Assembly (NCBI GenBank): GCA_024280975.1
Contig: JAMXLQ010000061.1
Location: 1-12,576 of the forward strand
Source: Methanosarcina sp.
Lineage (GTDB): Archaea > Halobacteriota > Methanosarcinia > Methanosarcinales > Methanosarcinaceae
Direction: 5' to 3'
Length of the DNA: 12,576 nt
Below the pieces are notes generated by a model that saw nothing but the letters and a program-made list of their open reading frames with translations, had not been told where the DNA came from and did not search any database. Both the position numbers and the translations under genes were made by a program. This document shows, piece by piece, positions 7,185 to 12,576 of this stretch (position 1 is the first letter of the stretch; each line of letters begins with the position of its first letter).

Positions 7185-8230
7185 AGGTGTTCGATTTCCT
7201 TACTCATGATGTGCTTGCTGTTATCTGGTTCTTCCTATGGTGCGTTATATGGGGAGTTTATTTCATTGTAGACTCATTTTCCCTTGGAGCAGGTCTTTTG
7301 GCACCCTTTATTGCCACAGATAAGGTGCAGAGGATACAAATCCAGAGATCTGTGGGTCCTTTCTGGGGCGGTAATGAGGTATGGCTCATCCTGGCTGCAG
7401 GTGGAACATTTGCTGCATTCCCTCTGGTCTTCTCGAAGATGTTTACTTATCTGTATCTTCCTATGATGTTGCTGCTCATCGGCCTGATTGCAAGAGGAAT
7501 TTCCGTGGAATATCTCCACAAGGATGATAATCCCCAGATACAGAAGGCCTTTATGTGGGGATGGTTCGCTGGAAGCCTGCTGATTTCTCTGGTCCTGGGA
7601 GTTGCATTTGCGAACTTCTTCAAAGGGCTTGAAATCGCTTCAGGAGGAGTTTATAAAGGTACCCTTCCTGGACTTTTCGGCCTGTACGCATTGATAGGCG
7701 GTGTCTTGTTCGTGCTTATGAGCGTTACTTCAGGTGCACTCTGGATCAATGTCAAGACCGAAGGTGCCATAGCTGCAAAAGCAGGTGATCTGGCAAAGAA
7801 GAGCACTCTTATTGTACTTGTACTTGCTCTGATTTATCTGGCATATTCCTTTGTGGGCATAGAAGGTTTTACAATCAACTATTCAGCCACGCCAGCTTTG
7901 TACTTATTGCCAGTTCTTGCAGTAGTGGCAGCTGTCCTTGCTATTTTCTTTATAAAGAATAATAAAGGGTTTCCGGCCTTTTGCAGCAATCTCTTGACTC
8001 TTTTTTTCGTTGTTCAAAGCGGGCTTGCAAACATCTATCCCTACATGCTTAAGTCTTCTGTTTCTCTTGAATACGGAATAGATATCTTTGAGGCAGCATC
8101 GAGTCATATGACCTTGAGCATCATGTTGGGAGGAGCATTGGTATTCGTGCCCATAGTCATCATCTACCAGCTGTGGGTGTATACTCTGTTCAAGGAAAAA
8201 ATAAAAGAAACAGAACGGGTCGATTACTGA
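7181..8230 (+). CDS. cydB: cytochrome bd oxidase subunit II (CydB)
   Basis: Subunit II of the bd oxidase, 349 residues with about eight to nine membrane helices. The typical core is present: VDSFSLGAGLLAPFI at 30-44, GGNEVWLILAAGGTFAAFPL at about 63-82, LIARGISVEY, and a C-terminal region with SSHMTLSIMLGGALVFVPIV. Two aspartates of E. coli CydB, D29 (DGFDMG) and D58 (HWDGNQVWL), are S34 and G63 here. This may mark a divergent subfamily rather than a defect. The GTG start overlaps the cydA stop by 4 nt; AGGAG (7172-7176) lies 4 nt before it, and a second GTG (7187) is a possible alternative. No cydX-like small gene or cydCD is seen nearby. Confidence 0.94.
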   Translation: MKVFDFLTHDVLAVIWFFLWCVIWGVYFIVDSFSLGAGLLAPFIATDKVQRIQIQRSVGPFWGGNEVWLILAAGGTFAAFPLVFSKMFTYLYLPMMLLLIGLIARGISVEYLHKDDNPQIQKAFMWGWFAGSLLISLVLGVAFANFFKGLEIASGGVYKGTLPGLFGLYALIGGVLFVLMSVTSGALWINVKTEGAIAAKAGDLAKKSTLIVLVLALIYLAYSFVGIEGFTINYSATPALYLLPVLAVVAAVLAIFFIKNNKGFPAFCSNLLTLFFVVQSGLANIYPYMLKSSVSLEYGIDIFEAASSHMTLSIMLGGALVFVPIVIIYQLWVYTLFKEKIKETERVDY

Positions 8231-8275
8231 CCTGTTTTCTCTTATATGGCAGATAAACAGATTCACCTTATTAGT

Positions 8276-8779
8276 CCGATTTTGAACCTCAAAAACAGTC
8301 CTTACAGCCTTTTCGGCAACACTGGTTGGTTCAAGCATAACTGCAAGTTTCCCTAGTTCATCAGGAACTCTTACCAGAAACTTTTCGTCCTCGGCATAGT
8401 AGTCTGAAAGAAAACCATCCATTCCTTTAATTCCCCTTTCTGTGTAATTTCCTTTCAGGCACATGTCATATTCCTCTGCTCTACAATTTATGCAGTCGTC
8501 AGGCCTTCGGACAGTAGCTACCACAAGGTTTCCTGGTCTCAAGGATTTTACCTGGGTACCCACTTTTACTACCCTCCCCAGGGATTCGTGCCCTAAAATA
8601 AGTTCTTTTTCCCCTTCAGGGGACTCTCCATGGAGTCCCTTGATTACTTCCCTATCAGTCCCATCAAGCCCAACCAATTTTACTTTTACAAGAACCCCTG
8701 TTTCGCTTATTTTGGGGATATCTATTTCCTTGATACGAACGCTGTTCTCCTCCCCAGGAACAGCTACAATTGCTCTCAT
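8276..8779 (-). pseudogene. truncated glucose 1-dehydrogenase (MDR family), catalytic domain only
   Basis: This encodes about 168 residues of an archaeal-type glucose 1-dehydrogenase in the zinc-dependent medium-chain dehydrogenase superfamily. The GroES-like catalytic domain is complete: MRAIVAVPGEENSVRIKEID, D39, GHES with H64, the structural-zinc cysteines C96, C99 and C107 (DDCINCRAEEYDMC), and LEPTSVAEKA with E150. Family similarity ends after TVFEVQNR, just where the NAD(P)-binding Rossmann domain should begin. Beyond it the frame runs open through intergenic sequence and antisense to cydB (as far as 7904), which is not protein-like for this family. ATG 8779 has GGAGGAG just upstream; a GTG 12 nt earlier is less likely. 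The product should be inactive without cofactor binding. Confidence 0.85.
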
Positions 8780-8916
8780 ATTCTCCTCCACAAACTTATC
8801 GTATCAAAAGCCTCTGGAAATACCTGCTTAAATACTTGATAATACCCATACAAATACGATGTATTCAGATCACTCCGCGTTAGCTATTAACATGCATTGA
8901 AGTGAGCACCAAATTT

Positions 8917-10269
8917 TTACAGCATATAAGGAATATCCGAACATGTAGTCGGATAGGTAAAGACCATCTTTTTTATGTCAGAAGCCTTAAGTCCAAGCCT
9001 CATTACTGCAGCGAAAATATTGATAGCTTCTCCGGCGTTCGGACCAAGAATATGAGCTTCCATTATTCGGTCGTTTACTTCATCTATAATTATCTTTGAA
9101 GCCGCAAACTCAATTCCTGCTCTCCGACTTGATTGCCAGTTGCTTCTGTCCTGAAATATTACCTTATACTTATCATTATCTCTGGCGGCGCTGATTCCTA
9201 CCGAAGCCAGGACAGGAATGGTAAAAACTGCGCTGGGAATTCCTGTATAGTCCACTTCGACACTATTCTCATTAAGGATATTAGCTGCGGCAACCTCACC
9301 CTGAAGGGCTGCCACAGGAGTAAGCTGCACGCCCTCCGATGCACAGTCTCCACCTGCGTAGATCCGGGGGTTTGAAGTCCTCATGTGCTTATCAACTACG
9401 ATAGCTCCCTTCTCAGTTTTAACCCCGGCATTTTCGAGCTGCAAATCTTCGATATCCGGAAAGCGGCCTACCCCATGCACTACCATACCCGCATGGAAGC
9501 TCTGTGTTTCTGACCCGGTTCCGGGTTTAGATCCAGTTTTGACTATAAAGCCACTATCGTCTTTTCCTACGGAGATTGTTGGCTTATCTGTAAGGATCCT
9601 GATTCCTGCAGCTTCGGATGCTTTTATAAGCATGTCAACCATATCGGCATCAAATTGCCGCAGGAGCCTTTCACTCCGGTGCAGGATTGTGACCTCTGCC
9701 CCGGTCCTGCGTACAACATGAGCGAACTCTAAGGATATGTAACCGCCTCCGACGAAAATGACCTTTTCAGGAAGCTTTTCAGTTTCCATTAGCCCCTCAC
9801 TTGTGATCATATACTCTTCCCCGGGAATATTGAGTTTCCTGGGTTTAGCGCCTACTGCAAGGAAAATGTACTTCCCCCTAAGTTTGTCCTTGCCGATAAC
9901 TACGGTATTTTGATCCTCAAAGTAAGCTCGCCCATGATACTCATCAATTCCCATCTCAGCCAGTTGTTTTTCAATCTTTGCGGGATATCCTTCCGTAAAG
10001 GTTTTCTTAAATTTTATAAGGGAAGGCCAGTCAATCGTCAAGGGAGTTCCCGCCCCTACTCCTTTGCCTTTCAGTCGATTGATCCGGTCCGTATTATGGG
10101 CCATATCCGTAAGCACCTCTTTTGGATCGCAGCCCCTCAAAATACAGGTTCCTCCATACTCCCTCGAATCAACTATAGCAGTTTTCAATCCTGAGCTTGC
10201 GACTTTACCTGCAAGGGTTCTACCAGCGACTCCGGTCCCGATAATAACAACATCGTATTCCTTTTCCAT
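8917..10269 (-). CDS. FAD-dependent pyridine nucleotide-disulfide oxidoreductase
   Basis: A 450-residue soluble flavoprotein of the glutathione reductase/dihydrolipoamide dehydrogenase/mercuric reductase superfamily. In order: the FAD motif GTGVAG (11-16), the redox-active disulfide in GGTCILRGCDPKEVL (C42 and C47), the NAD(P) motif VGGGYISLEF, the second FAD motif IYAGGDCASEG, and the dimerisation domain. Arginines after the second strand of the nucleotide domain (ILHRSERLLRQFD) suggest NADPH, by analogy with glutathione reductase. The usual C-terminal His-Glu dyad (HxxPT...E) is replaced by FTYPTTCSDIPYML, so the substrate is uncertain; a low-molecular-weight disulfide is possible. There is no extra N-terminal metal-binding domain or C-terminal cysteine pair. 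The ATG at 10269 follows GGAAGGGG, better than the upstream GTG at 10293. It lies 137 bp upstream of the truncated dehydrogenase. Confidence 0.9.
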   Translation of the reverse strand: MEKEYDVVIIGTGVAGRTLAGKVASSGLKTAIVDSREYGGTCILRGCDPKEVLTDMAHNTDRINRLKGKGVGAGTPLTIDWPSLIKFKKTFTEGYPAKIEKQLAEMGIDEYHGRAYFEDQNTVVIGKDKLRGKYIFLAVGAKPRKLNIPGEEYMITSEGLMETEKLPEKVIFVGGGYISLEFAHVVRRTGAEVTILHRSERLLRQFDADMVDMLIKASEAAGIRILTDKPTISVGKDDSGFIVKTGSKPGTGSETQSFHAGMVVHGVGRFPDIEDLQLENAGVKTEKGAIVVDKHMRTSNPRIYAGGDCASEGVQLTPVAALQGEVAAANILNENSVEVDYTGIPSAVFTIPVLASVGISAARDNDKYKVIFQDRSNWQSSRRAGIEFAASKIIIDEVNDRIMEAHILGPNAGEAINIFAAVMRLGLKASDIKKMVFTYPTTCSDIPYML

Positions 10270-10338
10270 AATTCCCCTTCCTTTATCGTCCACTCACTTT
10301 CTTAAAAAGATCAAATGAAAGCTGTTCCCGTATTCTTT

Positions 10339-10350
10339 TTTATTTAAACC
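10339..10350 (-). promoter_or_regulatory. TATA box, flavin disulfide reductase gene
   Basis: On the minus strand the sequence GGTTTAAATAAA lies about 75 nt before ATG 10269. This would give a leader of about 45-50 nt containing the GGAAGGGG ribosome binding site. Confidence 0.4.
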
Positions 10351-10560
10351 ACTCTATTTTCTAAGAATAAATAATTCCCATGATCTTTCTTCCTGAAGGT
10401 ATTTTCTGATAAAACCGCAAACTTGATACAGAAGCAAAAATACGGTATTAAGAATCAAAATTAAAAATAGTATCAGTTGAAGGAATTCTTGTATCTGGTA
10501 TCTCTGACCTTATTCTCTTGGTGATATATTGGAGTATTCTTGTAGAATTCAATGTTCATC
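10351..10560. other. intergenic region, nothing recognised
   Basis: Together with the promoter region at 10294-10350 this makes about 270 bp without a gene. I see no coding frame, strong inverted repeat or further promoter element in it. Confidence 0.4.
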
Positions 10561-10821
10561 TTAACCAGGTTTTTCAAAAGGACTAGGGTACTTCTCCTTT
10601 AGTGGTATGAGTAGCTCTTCGTCTAATTTTGCATTATAAAGCGTTATCACTTTAGAAAGCTGATCAATTGATAAATGGTGAGCCTCCTCAAAGTTAGCTC
10701 CTTGAAGATTAGCTTTTTCAAGGCTAACCATTTTAAGGTGGGCCCTTTGAAGGTTAGCCCTTTGAAAGTTAGCACCTCCAAGTTTAGCACCTCCAAGTTT
10801 AGCATCTTGAAGGTCAGCTCC
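10561..10821 (-). pseudogene. pentapeptide-repeat protein, C-terminal remnant
   Basis: Read on the minus strand, this frame encodes about nine consecutive A(N/D)LXX-type pentapeptides: ADLQD, AKLGG, AKLGG, ANFQR, ANLQR, AHLKM, VSLEK, ANLQG, ANFEE. They are followed by a tail with LSIDQLSKV and EELLIPLKEKYPSPFEKPG. Pentapeptide-repeat proteins fold as right-handed beta-helices; their roles are varied and not predictable here. The frame is closed by an in-frame TAA immediately upstream (10822-10824), with no start codon, so the N-terminal part is missing. The homologous sequence breaks exactly where the PEP-synthase fragment begins on the other strand. Confidence 0.8.
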
Positions 10822-10823
10822 TT

Positions 10824-10988
10824 ATCTCTTTCGACTCCCCAGACGCGATTTTGGCCAAAGTCGGTGGTAAAGGCGCAAACCTTAGTCTTATGACGCGAGC
10901 CTCCTTTCCAGTACCATCTGGCTTTCTTATTACAACAAAAGCATATCGCACTTTTGTAGATGCCAATAATCTACAAAAACAAATCATT
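10824..10988 (+). pseudogene. PEP synthase/PPDK N-terminal fragment
   Basis: Fifty-five codons match the start of the PEP/pyruvate-binding domain (PF01326) of phosphoenolpyruvate synthase-like enzymes: FDSPDAILAKVGGKGANLSL, then ASFPVPSGFLITTKAYRTFV and DANNLQKQII. The glycine-rich VGGKGANL segment is the diagnostic motif. There is no ATG; a TTG at 10851 is within the conserved region and is not a credible start. The fragment is cut off on the right by the inverted repeat of the element starting at 10989 and does not resume after it. The full enzyme would be several hundred residues longer. Confidence 0.75.
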
Positions 10989-11118
10989 GAGCCTATCCCA
11001 AAACTCAAAATCGCTTCTTTAGATCTCAAATTTGCAATCATTAATTGAGCTTCAGATTATGAAAGCAATTCTGAAAATTTTATGATTTTGAGAATAAAGT
11101 TGGTTTTGGGATGGCCTC
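10989..11118. mobile_element. 130-bp MITE-like element
   Basis: The ends are 16-bp inverted repeats with two mismatches: GAGCCTATCCCAAAAC (10989-11004) and GTTTTGGGATGGCCTC (11103-11118). A second inner pair, CTCAAAATC (11004-11012) and GATTTTGAG (11084-11092), makes the element foldable over most of its length. It holds no transposase frame. No clear target duplication is seen at its edges. It directly truncates the PEP-synthase fragment and is unrelated in sequence to the element at 5723-5843. Confidence 0.65.
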
Positions 11119-11187
11119 ATATACAAGTTTGATGTATCAGATGTTAATTTATATAGAATATCTTTCTCTTAATTTACAAAGATCAAG

Positions 11188-11195
11188 TATAAATA
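11188..11195 (+). promoter_or_regulatory. TATA box upstream of the frameshifted gene
   Basis: TATAAATA within AAGTATAAATAG is a good archaeal TATA sequence about 150 bp before the first ATG of the frameshifted gene. It predicts a leader of about 120 nt containing the tandem repeat at 11263-11286. Confidence 0.4.
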
Positions 11196-11262
11196 GAAAT
11201 ATTGTACTATATTTTACGGGTGGTGGGGAATTAGCGTATGTAACGGGATCTCTTTAAATTGG

Positions 11263-11286
11263 ACAAGACTTCTTACAAGACCTCTT
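11263..11286 (+). repeat. tandem 12-nt repeat (two copies)
   Basis: ACAAGACTTCTT is followed directly by ACAAGACCTCTT (11 of 12 positions). It lies between the TATA box at 11188 and the gene start at 11341. No function is evident. Confidence 0.45.
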
Positions 11287-11340
11287 TCATGATCTCCACT
11301 CCCTACATAATAAGTTGTCTTATCGCTTTTGATGATATCT

Positions 11341-12064
11341 ATGGAAGAAAATGTCAAACTAAAACTGGTGTATAATGAAGCGTATAGTTACTTGAGAAAC
11401 AAAGTTGGTGATGAGACTTTAAGGCAAAACGTTGACTATTACGAGGAGTACGAGCCAGAGTCATTGAACGTGAACAAATGCTTGAGTCGCTAAAAAATAA
11501 ACAAGGCTTCAGTAATTTTATATCCTCTGTCTCTGAAATGAAGGGTATTCTATTCAATTTTGATCCCAAAAATGTATCCAAAGTTTTTGGGAATAATTGG
11601 GAAAACTTATTTCAATGCTTTGAAAAAAAGTTTGGAAATGTCTATCAAATGAACATAAACAATAAAAAAATTCGTGGGTAATTTATAGTAAAGGTGTTTT
11701 AGACTGTGCCAAATTTTTATCAAACTTTGATTCAGAAAAAGAATTTGATAAATTTGTAAAATATTTTCTCTGCAATGAGTTAACAACTGTAGCGTTACCA
11801 ATGCTATTAGACGCAGAAATATTTGGTTATGGTTTTCCTCTAGCATGTGATTTCCTTAAAGAAATAGGGTACGTGGACTATGGTAAGCCTGACGTCCATT
11901 TAAAGAACATTTTTTGTGAACTTGGGCTGGTAGATGAAGGAGATGATTATAAGGTTTTCAAAACATTCGGTAATGGGCGAGTTACTGATAATTGTAAGTA
12001 CAACATCTCTTTACATTTTCCTAAACATAGAATATATATTCATTTTGTCAGATTTGACCAATAA
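11341..12064 (+). pseudogene. hypothetical protein resembling HhH-GPD DNA-glycosylase-like proteins, two frameshifts
   Basis: Three successive frames join into one protein of about 240 residues. Frame 1 starts MEENVKLKLVYNEAYSYLRN (11341); an in-frame ATG at 11332 is an alternative. Around 11450 the reading shifts to ...RARVIEREQMLESL..., with the signature SNFISSVSEMKGI and FGNNWENLF. At a run of seven A (11664-11670) it shifts again to NSWVIYSKGVLDCAKFL. The C-terminal part, GYGFPLACDFLKEIGYVDYG followed by KPDVHLKNIF, resembles the helix-hairpin-helix and conserved-Asp region of HhH-GPD base-excision glycosylases. That comparison is from memory and moderate. The final 25-30 residues look diverged. 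It may be a decaying gene, or a gene affected by sequencing error at the A run. Confidence 0.6.
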
Positions 12065-12381
12065 CTCATGGATACGACCTATTTTTATTTGCGAAACGAA
12101 TTAGGTTATGGTTCACAGTAATTGTACATGCCATAAAACAAAAACTTTATATGCAAATTTTACGTACTTCTTCCGGACAGCATTGTACATAGATGGTCAT
12201 CGTATTTCCCGTAGCGTAAAACATTGGTGAAATACTTTAAAATGGATTTTCTAATTTCCAAAATAATTTTAATAACTGGTTTGAAAATTCAAATACTTCT
12301 CAACCTCTCTTTATTCCTTCGAGATTAACCAAAGTTTGTTAAGATTTGTTTGATTTGTTAAAGTATTACCCTGAATTCGAG
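12065..12381. other. intergenic region upstream of iorA
   Basis: No gene is seen. CTTTATATGC (12145-12154) could be a TATA box, giving a leader of about 210 nt; ACTTTAAAAT (12234-12243) is a weaker alternative. Three TTTGTT hexamers (12335-12340, 12345-12350, 12354-12359) are spaced about one helical turn apart just before the iorA start and could bind a regulator. The ribosome binding site before ATG 12382 is weak (CGAG). Confidence 0.35.
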
Positions 12382-12576
12382 ATGAGTTTGTTGACTGATG
12401 AAAAACTGTTAATGGGTAATGAAGCCATTGCACTCGGAGCTATAGAAGCCGGCGTCCAGGTGGTTACAGGGTATCCCGGAACTCCCTCAACCGAGGCTCT
12501 GGAGACGATTGCTCGGTATGCGGACCGATGTGGAATCTATACCGAATGGTCCAGCAACGAGAAAGTTGCACTTGAA
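12382..12576 (+). CDS. iorA: indolepyruvate:ferredoxin oxidoreductase alpha subunit, N-terminal part
   Basis: The first 65 codons are present; the gene continues beyond the window. The protein begins MSLLTDEKLLMGNEAIALGA and carries VVTGYPGTPSTEALETIA and YTEWSSNEKVALE. These are the N-terminal signature of IorA, the large thiamine-diphosphate-containing subunit that works with IorB. The enzyme oxidatively decarboxylates aryl-pyruvates (indolepyruvate, phenylpyruvate, hydroxyphenylpyruvate) to aryl-acyl-CoA with ferredoxin as acceptor, and in methanogens can run in reverse for aromatic amino acid synthesis. It acts in the cytoplasm and is oxygen-sensitive as a family. Domains beyond residue 65, including the iron-sulfur part, cannot be checked here. 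Confidence 0.9.
   Translation, partial: MSLLTDEKLLMGNEAIALGAIEAGVQVVTGYPGTPSTEALETIARYADRCGIYTEWSSNEKVALE

Noticed and set aside
7904..8791. A 295-codon open frame on the minus strand taken as one full-length protein
   Set aside because: Only the first 170 or so residues match glucose dehydrogenase. The rest is antisense to cydB and intergenic sequence with no family similarity, so it is a truncated gene with accidental read-through.
8463..8831. Open frames on the plus strand across the dehydrogenase fragment
   Set aside because: They are antisense to a recognisable catalytic domain and have no family features of their own.
10675..10893. A plus-strand frame rich in LKVS/SKFS repeats
   Set aside because: The repetitive look is the mirror of the pentapeptide-repeat coding sequence on the minus strand, fused to part of the PEP-synthase fragment.

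Overview
The window looks like a chromosomal stretch of a mesophilic methanogenic archaeon, most likely Methanosarcina. The grounds are AT-rich archaeal TATA boxes (for example TATAAATATA at 5649-5658), long poorly packed intergenic regions littered with gene fragments and small inverted-repeat elements, GTG starts, an archaeal-type glucose dehydrogenase fragment, and an indolepyruvate:ferredoxin oxidoreductase gene at the right edge. The genus comes from my recognition of the gene set and was not computed. No rRNA, tRNA, complete insertion sequence or CRISPR array was seen.

Left third (1-4500), surface and membrane genes. After an unidentified C-terminal gene remnant (75-229) comes a Wzx-type polysaccharide flippase (277-1782, +). 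Convergent to it is a membrane acyltransferase-3 protein (2306-3400, -), a plausible O-acetylase of the surface polysaccharide. The acyltransferase is bracketed by two near-identical 24-nt repeats (2215-2238 and 3601-3624). Next is a translationally coupled pair of YnfA/UPF0060 small membrane proteins (4476 down to 3770, -). Their charged loops predict opposite membrane orientations, as in paired two-gene SMR transporters.

Middle (4500-10300), oxygen and redox genes. About 1.4 kb without a convincing gene holds hairpins and short open fragments, then a promoter region (16-bp perfect palindrome, TATA box, hairpin) and a 121-bp inverted-repeat element that ends 24 bp before cydA. The cydAB operon (5868-8230, +) encodes a short-Q-loop cytochrome bd oxidase, presumably for oxygen removal in an anaerobe. 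CydA keeps every heme ligand I could check. CydB lacks two aspartates found in the E. coli subunit. Immediately downstream lies a glucose dehydrogenase gene cut off after its catalytic domain (8276-8779, -), which marks a rearrangement breakpoint. Upstream of that is an intact flavin disulfide reductase (8917-10269, -).

Right third (10300-12576), mostly gene debris. A headless pentapeptide-repeat protein (10561-10821, -) abuts a PEP-synthase N-terminal fragment (10824-10988, +), which runs directly into a 130-bp MITE-like element (10989-11118). A gene with two frameshifts follows (11341-12064, +); its product resembles an HhH-GPD-like protein. The window ends in the first 65 codons of iorA (12382 onward, +).

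The most interesting points are the opposite-topology YnfA pair, the divergent CydB with an inverted-repeat element in the cydAB leader, and the mosaic of truncated genes joined at sharp boundaries.
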